64,000 nucleotides of DNA from Caballeronia telluris (GCF_001544495.1 NZ_FCNZ02000008.1:1-64000), one strand, 5' to 3'. Counted from the first letter of the stretch, positions 38,055 through 47,525 are shown. Numbers and translations: made by a program. The notes: a model not told the origin generated them from the sequence alone.

Positions 38055-40193
38055 TCAGTGCTGCGGCTGCGTCGGTTCCGCTTGCGCGGCGCCTTCGTTC
38101 AGCAGCGCCTTCGCCGACAGACGAACGCGACCCTTCTCGTCCGTCTGGATGACCTTCACGCGCACGACCTGGCCTTCCTTCAGGTAGTCGTTGATGTCCT
38201 TCACACGCTCGTTGACGATTTCCGAGATGTGCAGCAGACCGTCCTTGCCCGGCAAGATGTTCACGATCGCGCCGAAATCCAGCAGCTTCAGCACGGGACC
38301 TTCGTAAATCTGTCCGACTTCCACTTCGGCCGTGATGTTCTCGATGCGCTTCTTCGCTTCGGCCATGCCTTCGCTGCTCGTGCTCGCGATGGTCACGACG
38401 CCGTCATCCGAAATGTCGATCGTCGTGTTGGTTTCTTCCGTCAGCGCGCGGATCACCGAACCGCCCTTGCCGATCACGTCGCGGATCTTTTCGGGGTTGA
38501 TCTTGATCGTGATCATGCGCGGCGCGTAATCCGACAGCACCGTGTTCGTGCCAGGAACCGCCGTGGTCATCTTGCCGAGGATGTGCATGCGGCCTTCCTT
38601 CGCCTGCGCGAGCGCGACCTGCATGATTTCCTTCGTGATGCCCTGGATCTTGATGTCCATCTGCAGCGCGGTCACGCCTTGTGCCGTGCCGGCCACCTTG
38701 AAGTCCATGTCGCCGAGGTGATCTTCGTCGCCGAGGATGTCGGTCAGAACCGCGAACTTGTTGCCTTCGAGGATCAGGCCCATCGCGATGCCCGCGACGT
38801 GCGCCTTCATCGGCACGCCCGCGTCCATCAGCGCGAGACAGCCGCCGCAGACCGACGCCATCGACGAAGACCCGTTCGATTCCGTGATTTCCGACACGAC
38901 GCGGATCGAGTAGCCGAATTCGTCGGCGGACGGAAGGCACGCGGCGAGCGCGCGCTTGGCGAGACGGCCGTGGCCGATTTCACGGCGCTTCGGCGAACCG
39001 ACGCGGCCCGTTTCGCCGGTCGCGAACGGCGGCATGTTGTAGTGAAGCATGAAGCGCTCGCGGTACTCGCCTTCGAGCGCGTCGATGTTCTGCTCGTCGC
39101 CCTTCGTGCCGAGCGTCGCGACCACCAGCGCCTGCGTTTCGCCGCGCGTGAAGAGCGCCGAACCGTGCGTGCGCGGCAGAACGCCCGTGCGGATTTCGAT
39201 CGGGCGCACCGTGCGGGTGTCGCGGCCGTCGATACGCGGCTCGCCGTTCAGGATCTGCGAACGAACGATTTTCGCTTCGATGTCGAACAGCACGTTGCCG
39301 ACCGTCGCCTTGTCGGCGGCGACCGTGCCCGATGCCGCGGCATCCTGCTCGAGCGCGGCGGAGGTCGCGGCGTACACTTCCTTCAGCTTCGTGGAACGCG
39401 CCTGCTTGTTGCGCAGCTGGTAAGCCGCGAGCAGTTCGCCCTGGGCGATTTCCGTCACGCGGGCGATCAGCGCTTCGTTCTTCGGCGCCGGCGTCCAGTC
39501 CCATTCCGGCTTGCCGCCGTCGCGCACGAGTTCGTGGATCGCGTCGATGGCCGTCTGCATCTGCTCGTGGCCGAACACGACGCCGCCGAGCATCACTTCT
39601 TCGGACAGTTGCTGCGCTTCCGATTCCACCATTAGCACGGCGCGCTCGGTGCCGGCGACGATCAGGTCGAGCGCCGATTCCTTCATCTGCGGGCGCGTCG
39701 GGTTCAACACGTATTCATTGTTGATGTACGCGACGCGCGCGGCGCCGACCGGACCGTTGAACGGCAGGCCGGACACGGCGAGCGCGGCCGACGCGCCGAT
39801 CAGCGCGGGAATGTCGGCGGGAATGTCCGGATTCAGCGACAGGACGTGGATCACGACCTGCACTTCGTTATAGTAGCCTTCGGGAAAAAGCGGGCGCAGC
39901 GGGCGGTCGATCAGGCGCGAGATCAGCGTCTCGCCTTCCGACGGACGGCCTTCGCGGCGGAAAAAGCCGCCCGGGATCTTGCCGGCGGCATAGGTCTTTT
40001 CGAGGTAATCGACGGTCAGCGGGAAGAAATCCTGTCCCGGCTTCGCCGTCTTCGCGCCGACGACGGTCGCGAGCACGACGGTATCTTCGATGTCGACAAT
40101 CACCGCGCCGCTTGCCTGGCGCGCGATCTCACCTGTTTCCAGGCGGACGTTGTGTTGTCCCCACTTAAATTCTTTGACGATTTTATTGAACAT
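38055..40193 (-). CDS. pnp: Polyribonucleotide nucleotidyltransferase (PNPase)
   Basis: A 712-residue phosphorolytic 3'-5' exoribonuclease and degradosome partner. Order: RNase PH domain 1 ([18 protein letters not shown]), helical domain, RNase PH domain 2 (phosphate-binding region around [19 protein letters not shown]), KH domain ([15 protein letters not shown]) and S1 domain ([20 protein letters not shown]). AAGGAG precedes the ATG. It lies downstream of rpsO as in most proteobacteria, with a 250-nt structured leader. Confidence 0.97.
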   Translation of the reverse strand: MFNKIVKEFKWGQHNVRLETGEIARQASGAVIVDIEDTVVLATVVGAKTAKPGQDFFPLTVDYLEKTYAAGKIPGGFFRREGRPSEGETLISRLIDRPLRPLFPEGYYNEVQVVIHVLSLNPDIPADIPALIGASAALAVSGLPFNGPVGAARVAYINNEYVLNPTRPQMKESALDLIVAGTERAVLMVESEAQQLSEEVMLGGVVFGHEQMQTAIDAIHELVRDGGKPEWDWTPAPKNEALIARVTEIAQGELLAAYQLRNKQARSTKLKEVYAATSAALEQDAAASGTVAADKATVGNVLFDIEAKIVRSQILNGEPRIDGRDTRTVRPIEIRTGVLPRTHGSALFTRGETQALVVATLGTKGDEQNIDALEGEYRERFMLHYNMPPFATGETGRVGSPKRREIGHGRLAKRALAACLPSADEFGYSIRVVSEITESNGSSSMASVCGGCLALMDAGVPMKAHVAGIAMGLILEGNKFAVLTDILGDEDHLGDMDFKVAGTAQGVTALQMDIKIQGITKEIMQVALAQAKEGRMHILGKMTTAVPGTNTVLSDYAPRMITIKINPEKIRDVIGKGGSVIRALTEETNTTIDISDDGVVTIASTSSEGMAEAKKRIENITAEVEVGQIYEGPVLKLLDFGAIVNILPGKDGLLHISEIVNERVKDINDYLKEGQVVRVKVIQTDEKGRVRLSAKALLNEGAAQAEPTQPQH

Positions 40194-40446
40194 GAGTCAC
40201 TCCTTGTTCGTTACGCCGCGCCGCCCGATCGACATGAGCCGACCGGATGGCGCTAAGCCAGGCGACGGCCGAACCGCGCAAAAAGAGGTGTGTTATGCCA
40301 TTCCAACGCAACACGACACGCGATGCGCATGACGCGCTGGAATGACACAAAGCTCTGCCGCGAGGCCCGGGCCGGATGTCGGGTCGCTCGAGGACCCGGA
40401 TTTCACAGATGATGCGTTTGAAACACGTGCCGGCCAGTAGCCGTTC
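40194..40446 (-). promoter_or_regulatory. pnp leader with candidate RNase-processing hairpin
   Basis: This stretch has no gene. In minus-strand RNA CATTCCAGCGC (40344-40334) pairs with GCGTTGGAATG (40309-40299) through G-U wobbles over 11 bp with a 24-nt loop; a second hairpin CGGGTC/GACCCG lies at 40380-40398. In E. coli the pnp leader is cut by RNase III and PNPase then represses its own synthesis; the structure here could serve the same purpose. Confidence 0.5.
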
Positions 40447-40484
40447 AAAAACAAAATGCCTGTATCAGCGGACTGACACAGGCA
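40447..40484 (-). terminator. Terminator of rpsO
   Basis: TGCCTGTGTCAG and CTGATACAGGCA pair over 12 positions with one mismatch and a 4-nt loop, followed by TTTTGTTTT on the minus strand. It separates rpsO from pnp, possibly incompletely. Confidence 0.85.
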
Positions 40485-40515
40485 CTTCGATGGAACGCTG
40501 GCCGCTTGTTGCCAA

Positions 40516-40785
40516 TTACTTGCGCAGGCCCAGCTTTTCGATCAGCGAGCGATAACGGTCTGCGTCTTTGCCCTTCAGGTAGTCGAGCAGCTTACGGCGA
40601 CGGCTCACCATGCGCAGCAGACCGCGGCGGCTGTGGTGATCCTTCGTGTGAGCCTTGAAGTGCAGGGTCAGTTCGTTGATACGGGTCGTCAGCAGTGCGA
40701 CTTGCACTTCGGGCGAACCGGTGTCGTTGGCGGCGCGCGCGTATTCTGCGACGACGTCGGACTTCTTGACTTGTGCTGCGGACAT
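40516..40785 (-). CDS. rpsO: 30S ribosomal protein S15
   Basis: An 89-residue S15. The rRNA-binding signature ([17 protein letters not shown] read here as [17 protein letters not shown]) and the C-terminal [20 protein letters not shown] block are complete. AAAGGAAAAGC precedes the ATG. Its leader is about 145 nt from the promoter at 40939-40947. Confidence 0.98.
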   Translation of the reverse strand: MSAAQVKKSDVVAEYARAANDTGSPEVQVALLTTRINELTLHFKAHTKDHHSRRGLLRMVSRRRKLLDYLKGKDADRYRSLIEKLGLRK

Positions 40786-40938
40786 TTGCTTTTCCTTTAA
40801 AACAGACAGGCGGTCACGGAAGAAAGGCCGTGCCGTGGGTTACTGCCACGAATTGTTCGACGATTGTTTCGCTTCGGACGGTTTCCGGCGGTTTCAGTTC
40901 GTCACTTTCACGACGGACCTCCCCAAAACGAAGCGCGA

Positions 40939-40947
40939 ATTATAGCA
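40939..40947 (-). promoter_or_regulatory. Extended -10 promoter of rpsO
   Basis: The minus strand reads TGCTATAAT, a TGn extension on a consensus -10. No good -35 lies 17 bp upstream, as expected for an extended -10 promoter. Confidence 0.6.
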
Positions 40948-40982
40948 CAGCCCACCCGGGCGTTGAGACCTGTCCGAACGGA

Positions 40983-42296
40983 CTAGCGCGCCGGGCGCGC
41001 CATGTCGCAGGAACTGGGCTGGGCCGTCGCGTTCGCCGGGAGCGCGAGCAGCGTGCGAAAACCGTAACCCGAGCCCTCGTTGTCGACATGCACGCCGGGC
41101 GCGCCCGCGCGATCCATTTCCATCACGTAAAGGGGCTGGATCAGCTGATGATCCTGCGCGCGCATCGTGGATGCGTGGAAACCGTTGTCGAACTTCATTC
41201 CCTCGAGCGCGCGCGCTACCGCGGTCGGATCGGCGCGGCCGGCGCGCGTCATGGCTTGCGTCAGCATCTCGATCATGAGCGGCATGCGTAGCACGAGATA
41301 GTCGTCGCCGGCTGACGGATAGCGCGCGCGGAACGCCGCGTAGTAAGCGTCCGACGCCGCCCCGCCCACATTCGGATGCCAATCCGCCACCGCCACTACC
41401 CGCTTCACGCCCGCGTCGCCGAGCGCCGCGGGCGCGCCCAGGCTGTTGCCGTAGAACGTGTAGAACTTCGTATTCAGCCCCTGCTCGCGCGCGGCCTTGA
41501 CGAGCAAAGTCAGGTCGTTGCCCCAGTTGCCGGTCACGACCGCGTCCGCGCCGCTGGCGCGGATCTTCGCGATATAGGGCGCGAAATCCTTCACGCGGCC
41601 GATCGGATGGAATTCGTCGCCAGCGATCGCGATGTCCGGACGCCGTTCCTTCAGCGCGCGCGCCGCCTCGCGGCTGACGTCGTGGCCGAAGCTGTAGTCC
41701 TGATTCAGCAGATAGACCTTTTTCACCGACCGGTCGTCGCGGATCACGTCCGCGAGCGCGTCCATGCGCATGCCGGCGTGCGCGTCGAAGCGGAAATGCC
41801 AGAAGCTGCACGACGCGTTGGTGAGCGCGGGATCGTCGGCGGAATAATTCAGGAAGACGACGCGCGCATCCGGTTCCCGCGCGTTCTGCTTGTCGATCGC
41901 CGCGACGAGCGCCGCCGCCACCGCCGAACTGTTGCCCTGCATGACGAAGCCGATCTTCTGGTCGATCGCCGCGCGCAGTTGCACGAGGCTCGCCTCGCTG
42001 CTGCCCTTGCCGTCGAGCACGACGAGTTGCAGCGGATGCGCGCCGTCGGCGAGCTTCACGCCGCCTTGCGCATTCACGCGCTCGACGCCGAAGCGCAGGT
42101 TGCGCTCGACCGCCGCGCCCGCGTTCGCGAACGGGCCCGACATGCCCTCGATCATCGCGATGCGAATCGGCGCGCCTTGTGCCGCGACGGCCGCCGCCGC
42201 CATCGACCACGCGATGCACGCCGCCGTCGCGAGCCGCAGCCAGCGGCGTCCGAGCCGCCATCCCGTCAATCCGTGTTGTTTTCCCGCGTCCGACAT
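40983..42296 (-). CDS. ABC transporter substrate-binding protein (branched-chain amino acid/amide family)
   Basis: A 437-residue periplasmic binding protein of the LivJ/HAAT family. A twin-Arg-like, long signal peptide (about 1-42, ending Ala-Ala-Gln-Gly-Ala) precedes two Rossmann-like lobes: IRIAMIEGMSGPFANAGAAV, then NQDYSFGHDVSREA and VTGNWGNDLTLLVKAA. No permease or ATPase gene is beside it, so it is an orphan receptor that must use a distant transporter or act in sensing. The ligand is unknown. Confidence 0.87.
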   Translation of the reverse strand: MSDAGKQHGLTGWRLGRRWLRLATAACIAWSMAAAAVAAQGAPIRIAMIEGMSGPFANAGAAVERNLRFGVERVNAQGGVKLADGAHPLQLVVLDGKGSSEASLVQLRAAIDQKIGFVMQGNSSAVAAALVAAIDKQNAREPDARVVFLNYSADDPALTNASCSFWHFRFDAHAGMRMDALADVIRDDRSVKKVYLLNQDYSFGHDVSREAARALKERRPDIAIAGDEFHPIGRVKDFAPYIAKIRASGADAVVTGNWGNDLTLLVKAAREQGLNTKFYTFYGNSLGAPAALGDAGVKRVVAVADWHPNVGGAASDAYYAAFRARYPSAGDDYLVLRMPLMIEMLTQAMTRAGRADPTAVARALEGMKFDNGFHASTMRAQDHQLIQPLYVMEMDRAGAPGVHVDNEGSGYGFRTLLALPANATAQPSSCDMARPAR

Positions 42297-42496
42297 CGTC
42301 GCCCCGCCGCCAATTCGTTCCGATGAGAGCGCGGATCATAGGCCGCCTCGCGCGCGGCGCGCAAGCGCGATGCATCCTCCGGCTGGCAGCGCAGAGCGCC
42401 CAGCCCGCGACAATGCGCGGCTTGCGCCCGGAAATCGCGCGCCCGGCAGGATGTTTTTTCCCCGCGCGTGTCAAAATCCTTGCAACACCAGGGAAA

Positions 42497-42514
42497 CCCG
42501 GCGCCCGCGCCGGG
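42497..42514 (+). repeat. Small GC hairpin before the lipoprotein gene
   Basis: CCCGGCGC and GCGCCGGG are separated by two bases and lie 24 bp before the start codon. The binding site itself is inside a 10-bp palindrome (GGAGGCCTCC). Effect on translation is uncertain. Confidence 0.4.
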
Positions 42515-42538
42515 ACATAAAAGCTTCCGGAGGCCTCC

Positions 42539-43060
42539 ATGTCGCTCAAACTCATCCGCGGCCGCGCAGCCGCCGGCGCCGCGCTCGCCGGGCTCGCGCT
42601 CCTGCTTTCGGCGTGCGCGCAGCCGTGGCAGAACTACCAGACGGGCGCCGACGTATCGACTATCACCGCCCGCCTCGGCCCGCCGCGCGAAACCTACGAT
42701 CTGCCCGACGGCGGCAAGCGCCTGATGTGGCCGACCCAGCCGCTCGGCGAAGTCACGACCGCCGCCGATATCGACGCCGCCGGGAAGATCGTCAGCGTGC
42801 GCCAGGTGCTCGACGCCAACGAGTTCTACAAGGCCGAAATCGGCACCTGGACCAAGAAAGACGTGCTCGTCAATTTCGGCCGGCCGGTGGAAACGTCGTA
42901 TTTCCCGCTGATGAAGCGTGAAGTCTGGACTTATCGGTATATGGAAGCCAACGTCTGGTACATGATGTACAGCTTCTATTTCGACGATCAGGGCATTCTC
43001 CGGCTGACGCAAAAGACGCCCGATCCGCTGCACGACCCCGACCGGCGCAACATGTTCTGA
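42539..43060 (+). CDS. Predicted outer-membrane lipoprotein
   Basis: A 173-residue protein with a lipoprotein signal peptide ending in LLLSAC (Cys about residue 25). The mature part has a repeated short unit, VSTITARLGPPRETYDLPDGGKR then KKDVLVNFGRPVETS, of the BamE/SmpA-like type, and a Tyr/Trp/Met-rich stretch (YRYMEANVWYMMYSFYF). The function is not known to me. GGAGG lies directly before the ATG and a strong terminator follows. Confidence 0.8.
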   Translation: MSLKLIRGRAAAGAALAGLALLLSACAQPWQNYQTGADVSTITARLGPPRETYDLPDGGKRLMWPTQPLGEVTTAADIDAAGKIVSVRQVLDANEFYKAEIGTWTKKDVLVNFGRPVETSYFPLMKREVWTYRYMEANVWYMMYSFYFDDQGILRLTQKTPDPLHDPDRRNMF

Positions 43061-43101
43061 AGCTCGCGCTTAACTCCGCCTTCATGGCGACCTCGCAGAA
43101 A

Positions 43102-43128
43102 GCCGCCTCGACAAGGCGGCATTTTTTT
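43102..43128 (+). terminator. Terminator of the lipoprotein gene
   Basis: GCCGCC (43102) and GGCGGC (43115) flank a 7-nt loop and are followed by seven T residues. Confidence 0.85.
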
Positions 43129-43272
43129 ATCTGTAGACGAATGTGAACTTTTCCTGCGAAAGTGTTTCGTAAGGTTTCCGCTGCGCTGCAACGACGCGCG
43201 GCGATATCGAGATGGCTGCGCCAGCGCGGTGCATGGCGCGCGCCTCTGCGAACCGTTCCCGGAGTCACATCG

Positions 43273-43920
43273 ATGAATCGTCTCAAACGCATGCTTGTCG
43301 AAAACATCGCCTGGGCGTCTGAAACCGCCGACAGCGATGCCGAGTTCTTCCCGCGCCTCACGCAAGGACAGAGTCCGCGAGTCCTGTGGATCGGCTGCTC
43401 GGACAGCCGTGTGCCCGCCGAAACCATCACCCACGCCAACCCCGGCGATCTTTTCGTTCACCGCAACATCGCGAACCTTTTCTGCGCCGCCGACGACAAC
43501 GTGATGAGCGTCCTCGAATACGCCGTGCGCGTTTTGCAGGTCGACGACGTAATCGTTTGCGGGCACTACGGCTGCGGCGGCGTGCGCGCTTCGCTCCTGC
43601 CGCCGTCGCCCGATCTGCCGCACGTGAACCGCCGCATCGCGCCGCTGTGCGCCCTCGCCCGCGTGCATCGCGACGAACTCGACGGCGTCGCCGATTCCGA
43701 CGCCCGCGTGAATCGTCTCGCCGAACTGAGCGTGCTCGAACAAGTGCGCGCATTGCGGGCGACGCCGCTCGTGCGCGACGCCGCGACGCCGCCGCGCGTG
43801 CATGGCTGGATCTACGGCCTGCACGACGGGCGCATCAAGGTGCTCGCCTCGGGCCATCGCGGCGACGATCCCGCGCCCGCACACGCACCCGAAGCCGTCC
43901 TCGAAACCGCCGGCCGCTAA
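43273..43920 (+). CDS. can: Beta-class carbonic anhydrase
   Basis: A 215-residue zinc enzyme that interconverts CO2 and bicarbonate. Ligands: Cys and the Asp/Arg dyad in GCSDSRVPAE, His and Cys in VCGHYGCGGVRA. HRNIANLF and the C-terminal GWIYGLHDGRI complete the family pattern. CCGGAG precedes the ATG at 43273; the in-frame upstream extension is rejected. A SulP transporter gene follows after 78 bp. Confidence 0.93.
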   Translation: MNRLKRMLVENIAWASETADSDAEFFPRLTQGQSPRVLWIGCSDSRVPAETITHANPGDLFVHRNIANLFCAADDNVMSVLEYAVRVLQVDDVIVCGHYGCGGVRASLLPPSPDLPHVNRRIAPLCALARVHRDELDGVADSDARVNRLAELSVLEQVRALRATPLVRDAATPPRVHGWIYGLHDGRIKVLASGHRGDDPAPAHAPEAVLETAGR

Positions 43921-43998
43921 GCGCCGCTCCAACCGAACCCAGCCACCTGCAATGCGGCGTCGCAAGACGCTGCAGGGCTCAACTCGCACCTCAAAAAC

Positions 43999-45567
43999 AT
44001 GAACCCAAGACAAATCTTCGCCACTTTTCCGCGCGACATGTTCGCCGGCACCGTCGTCTTTCTGGTCGCGATGCCGCTGTGTCTCGGCATCGCGAATGCG
44101 TCGGGCGTCGAGCCGTTCGCGGGCCTGCTGTCCGGCATCATCGGCGGGCTGGTCGTCGCGCTGCTGAGCGGCTCGCACCTGAGCGTGAGCGGGCCGGCCG
44201 CCGGGCTGATCGTGATCGTCGTCGACGGCATCGCGCGGCTCGGCAGCTTTTCCGCGTTCCTGCTCGCCGTGCTGCTCTCGGGCGCGCTGCAATTCGGCTT
44301 CGGAATGCTCAAGGCCGGGCGCTTCGCGGCCTACGTGCCCTCGTCGGTCATCAAGGGGATGCTCGCGGCCATCGGCCTGTTGCTGATCATCAAGCAGATT
44401 CCGCTCGCCGCCGGTTTTGCCAACGAGGGCGCGAGCGTCGCGGCAAACGGCCCGGGCATGATCGACACACCGTTCGGCGCGATGTCGGTCGCGGCATGCG
44501 CGATCGCCCTGGCGTCGCTCGCGCTTCTCGCCGGCTGGGACACCCGCGCGATGCGGCGCTTCGCGCTCGTGCGAGCGATTCCCGCGCCGCTCGCCGTCGT
44601 GATGCTCGGCATCGGCGCGACGCTGTTGCTCGATTTCGTCGCGCCGGGCATCGCGCCGGGCGCAGAACTGCGCGTCGCGTTGCCGTCGATCGCGTCGTTC
44701 GCCGCGCTCTCGAATGCGCTCGAATGGCCCAACTTCGCGCAGCTCGCGAACCCCGACGTCTGGCGTCTGGCGATGACGCTCGCGATCGTCGCGAGCCTCG
44801 AAACGCTGCTGAGCCTCGAAGCGGTCGAACAGATCGATCCGAAAAAGCGCGCCGCCCATCCCGACCGCGAACTGAAGGCGCAGGGCATCGGCAACATGGT
44901 GGCGGGCGCGCTGGGCGGTCTGCCGATCACCTCCGTCATCGTGCGCAGCTCCGCAAACGTTCACGCGGGCGCGCAGAGCCGCTGGTCGGCGTTCGTGCAT
45001 GGCGTGCTGCTGCTCGCCAGCGTGTTCGCGCTCGCGAGCGTCATCAACCTGATTCCGCTCGGGTGTCTCGCCGCGATCCTGATCTTCACCGGACTGAAGC
45101 TCGCGAAGCCTTCGCTGTTCGCGGCGGTCGCCAAACAAGGTTTCGAGCGCTTTGCGCCGTTCATCGTGACGATCGCCGGCGTCCTGCTGACCGATCTTCT
45201 GATCGGCATCCTGCTCGGCATCGCGTGCAGCATCGCGCTCGCGGTGCACGCGAACCTGCAACGTCCGATCACGATCGCCCAGCACGACGATCACTTCCTA
45301 CTGTCGTTTCGCAAGGACGTGTCGTTTATCGGCAAGGTCGCGCTGAAACACCATCTGCGGCAGATTCCGGATCGCGCGACCGTGATCGTCGACGCGACGC
45401 GCGCCGATTTCATCGATCCCGACGTGCGCGAACTGATCGACAAGTTCGTGGACGATGCGCCGGCGCGCGGCATTCACGTCGAGTGCCGGCAACTGGAGCG
45501 CGCGGCGCGCGAGCGGCCGTCGATGCGCGAACGGCTGCTGTTTTCGAGGCGGTCCGCGGCGGAGTGA
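43999..45567 (+). CDS. SulP family anion transporter (probable bicarbonate transporter)
   Basis: A 522-residue SulP/SLC26 protein: about 12 membrane helices (VVFLVAMPLCLGIANASG at helix 1, SHLSVSGPAAGLIVIVV at helix 3, where the anion binds) and a C-terminal STAS domain (about 430-505, VDATRADFIDPDVRELIDKF). SulP proteins carry sulfate, bicarbonate or dicarboxylates. The adjacent carbonic anhydrase gene argues for bicarbonate (inference). Its stop codon lies inside the leuA terminator. Confidence 0.88.
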   Translation: MNPRQIFATFPRDMFAGTVVFLVAMPLCLGIANASGVEPFAGLLSGIIGGLVVALLSGSHLSVSGPAAGLIVIVVDGIARLGSFSAFLLAVLLSGALQFGFGMLKAGRFAAYVPSSVIKGMLAAIGLLLIIKQIPLAAGFANEGASVAANGPGMIDTPFGAMSVAACAIALASLALLAGWDTRAMRRFALVRAIPAPLAVVMLGIGATLLLDFVAPGIAPGAELRVALPSIASFAALSNALEWPNFAQLANPDVWRLAMTLAIVASLETLLSLEAVEQIDPKKRAAHPDRELKAQGIGNMVAGALGGLPITSVIVRSSANVHAGAQSRWSAFVHGVLLLASVFALASVINLIPLGCLAAILIFTGLKLAKPSLFAAVAKQGFERFAPFIVTIAGVLLTDLLIGILLGIACSIALAVHANLQRPITIAQHDDHFLLSFRKDVSFIGKVALKHHLRQIPDRATVIVDATRADFIDPDVRELIDKFVDDAPARGIHVECRQLERAARERPSMRERLLFSRRSAAE

Positions 45568-45596
45568 AAAAAAGCCCTCGCTTCTGGCGAGGGCTT
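45567..45596 (-). terminator. Terminator of leuA
   Basis: On the minus strand AAGCCCTCGC and GCGAGGGCTT (10 bp) flank a 5-nt loop and are followed by seven T residues. It overlaps the last base of the convergent transporter gene. Confidence 0.88.
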
Positions 45597-45642
45597 GCGG
45601 TGCGTGCCCGGCGACGCGATCGGCGCCGCCGGCAAAGTCTGA

Positions 45643-47184
45643 TCAAAGCTGCGGGTTGAGCTTCTCGACTTTCGAATGGAGCTTGTTGAGCGCGGCGATA
45701 TACGCCTTCGCGGAAGCCGCGACGATGTCCGGATCGGTGCCGACGCCGTTCACGATCCGGCCGCTCTTCGAGAGCCGCACCGTCACTTCGCCCTGCGCCT
45801 GCGTGCCGGTCGTGATCGCGTTGACCGAGTACAGCACGAGTTCCGCGCCGCTTTCGACCTTCGATTCGATCGCATGCAGCGTCGCATCGACGGGCCCGTT
45901 GCCGCGCGACTCGCCGGTTACTTCGGCGCCGTCGACCGCGAACACCACGCGCGCCTGCGGCTCTTCGCCGGTCTCGGAACGCTGCGCCATCGACACGAAG
46001 CGGAAATGCTCCTTCGCCTGCGCTTCAGCCGATTCTTCCGAGACGATCGACATGATGTCTTCGTCGAAGATTTCGGACTTGCGGTCCGCGAGTTCCTTGA
46101 AGCGCGCGAACGCCGAGTTCACGTCGCCTTCCGATTGCATCGTCACGCCGAGTTCTTCGAGGCGCTGCTTGAACGCGTTGCGGCCCGACAGCTTGCCGAG
46201 CACGATCTTGTTCGTGCTCCAGCCCACGTCTTCCGCGCGCATGATTTCGTAGGTGTCGCGCGCCTTCAGCACGCCGTCCTGGTGGATGCCCGACGCGTGC
46301 GCGAACGCGTTCGCGCCGACCACCGCCTTGTTCGGCTGCACGACGAAACCGGTGATCTGGGAAACGAGCTTGGAGGTCGGCACGATCTGCGTCGTGTCGA
46401 TCCCGACGTCGAGGCCGAAATAATCCTTGCGCGTCTTCACCGCCATCACGATCTCTTCGAGCGACGTGTTGCCCGCGCGCTCGCCGAGGCCGTTGATCGT
46501 GCATTCGACCTGCCGCGCGCCGCCGATCTGCACGCCCGCGAGCGAATTCGCGACCGCGAGGCCGAGATCGTCGTGGCAGTGCACGGAAAAGATGGCCTTG
46601 TCGGAATTCGGAATGCGCTCGCGCAGCGTCTTGACGAGCTGGCCGTACATCTCAGGCACGCCATAGCCGACCGTATCGGTGATGTTGATCGTGCGCGCGC
46701 CCTCGTCGATCACGGCTTCGAGCACGCGGCAGAGAAAGTCGAGATCCGAGCGGCTGCCGTCTTCCGGCGAGAACTCGACGTCGTCGGTGAACTTGCGCGC
46801 GAAACGCACCGCGAGCCGCGCCTGTTCGTAGACCTGCTCCGGCGTCATGCGCAGCTTCTTCTCCATGTGCAGCGCGGAAGTCGCGATGAACGTGTGGATG
46901 CGGAACTGGTTGGCGGGCTTCAACGCATCGGCGGCGCGCTGGATGTCCTTGTCGTTCGCCCGGGCGAGCGAGCAGACCGTGCTGTCCTTGACGAGCGAGG
47001 CGATCGTCTGGATCGCGTCGAAGTCGCCGTTCGAGCTCGCGGCAAAGCCCGCCTCGATCACGTCGACCTTCATGCGCTCTAGCTGCTTCGCGATGCGGAT
47101 TTTCTCTTCCTTGGTCATCGACGCGCCGGGCGATTGTTCGCCGTCACGCAAGGTCGTGTCGAAAATGATCAGCTTGTCTGCCAT
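45643..47184 (-). CDS. leuA: 2-isopropylmalate synthase
   Basis: A 513-residue enzyme that condenses acetyl-CoA with 2-ketoisovalerate, first step of leucine synthesis. Motifs: [16 protein letters not shown] (metal, catalytic Arg), [15 protein letters not shown] (metal His pair) and [14 protein letters not shown]; the C-terminal 130 residues form the leucine-binding regulatory domain. GGAGGCCGAC precedes the ATG at 47184, so a 26-residue upstream extension is rejected. Expression is probably controlled by the leader at 47309-47395. Confidence 0.97.
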   Translation of the reverse strand: MADKLIIFDTTLRDGEQSPGASMTKEEKIRIAKQLERMKVDVIEAGFAASSNGDFDAIQTIASLVKDSTVCSLARANDKDIQRAADALKPANQFRIHTFIATSALHMEKKLRMTPEQVYEQARLAVRFARKFTDDVEFSPEDGSRSDLDFLCRVLEAVIDEGARTINITDTVGYGVPEMYGQLVKTLRERIPNSDKAIFSVHCHDDLGLAVANSLAGVQIGGARQVECTINGLGERAGNTSLEEIVMAVKTRKDYFGLDVGIDTTQIVPTSKLVSQITGFVVQPNKAVVGANAFAHASGIHQDGVLKARDTYEIMRAEDVGWSTNKIVLGKLSGRNAFKQRLEELGVTMQSEGDVNSAFARFKELADRKSEIFDEDIMSIVSEESAEAQAKEHFRFVSMAQRSETGEEPQARVVFAVDGAEVTGESRGNGPVDATLHAIESKVESGAELVLYSVNAITTGTQAQGEVTVRLSKSGRIVNGVGTDPDIVAASAKAYIAALNKLHSKVEKLNPQL

Positions 47185-47253
47185 GTCGGCCTCCGATGGG
47201 AGTTTCTGGATTTTTGGAAACGGTGGGGGAAAAACTAAACGGAATTCGGGTGT

Positions 47254-47343
47254 CCGCGCCACCGCTGGCGTCGAAAACCACGAACGAGCAGACGGGAGGC
47301 GAGACGGATTAGCGCGGTAGGCGCGCTAGTAGCGATAGCGCGC
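47254..47343 (-). promoter_or_regulatory. Mutually exclusive hairpins of the leuA attenuator
   Basis: Arm 1 GCGCGCTA (47343-47336) pairs with arm 2 TAGCGCGC (47328-47321) around a 7-nt loop within the control codons. Arm 2 can instead pair with arm 3 (AGCGCG 47327-47322 with CGCGCT 47316-47311), which contains the end of the leader ORF. Arm 3 (CCGCGC) can also pair with arm 4 GCGCGG (47259-47254). A U-rich run (GTTTAGTTTTT, about 47241-47231) follows, but its stem is weak, so I am unsure which fold terminates. Confidence 0.65.
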
Positions 47344-47395
47344 ATAGCGGCGCACCAGCTAGAAGAGACGAGAAGGGGAACGTGAAAAAGTTCAT
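47309..47395 (-). CDS. Leucine-rich leader peptide of leuA (attenuator ORF)
   Basis: A 28-codon ORF with ATG at 47395 and TAA at 47311-47309. It encodes seven leucines (residues 11, 12, 17, 20, 22, 23, 26): one CTT and six CTA, a codon that is otherwise scarce in the GC-rich genes around it. The promoter at 47402-47430 puts +1 on the A of the ATG, so it may be translated as a leaderless mRNA. Low Leu-tRNA (CTA-reading) would stall ribosomes here and change folding of the downstream RNA, raising leuA expression. This is how leu attenuators work in enterics; for this organism it is inference. Confidence 0.85.
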   Translation of the reverse strand: MNFFTFPFSSLLAGAPLCALSLLARLPR

Positions 47396-47401
47396 CGGGA
47401 G

Positions 47402-47430
47402 ACTATAGCGAGATTTCCGAATGCGTGCAA
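47402..47430 (-). promoter_or_regulatory. leuA promoter
   Basis: TTGCAC (47430-47425), 17-bp spacer, TATAGT (47407-47402) on the minus strand. The expected start site, seven bases past the -10, is the first base of the leader ORF. Confidence 0.75.
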
Positions 47431-47488
47431 TTGGGCTTTCCGATCGGGGCGATCGGCTTTGCAGGCTTCGGATCGCGGCGCGCCCTAG

Positions 47489-47516
47489 AAAAAAGGCGGC
47501 TGAGATTAGCCGCCTT
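47489..47516 (-). terminator. Terminator of psd-pssA
   Basis: AAGGCGGCT and AGCCGCCTT (9 bp) flank a 6-nt loop and are followed by T residues on the minus strand. It isolates the leuA promoter from the upstream genes. Confidence 0.88.
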
Positions 47517-47525
47517 CGTTTCATA

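Noticed and set aside
40441..40500. Idea of a small RNA between rpsO and pnp
   Set aside because: The hairpin with T tract is better explained as the rpsO terminator, and no separate promoter is visible.
42988..45294. A 768-codon minus-strand frame opposite carbonic anhydrase and SulP genes
   Set aside because: Antisense shadow; the sense proteins are complete families.
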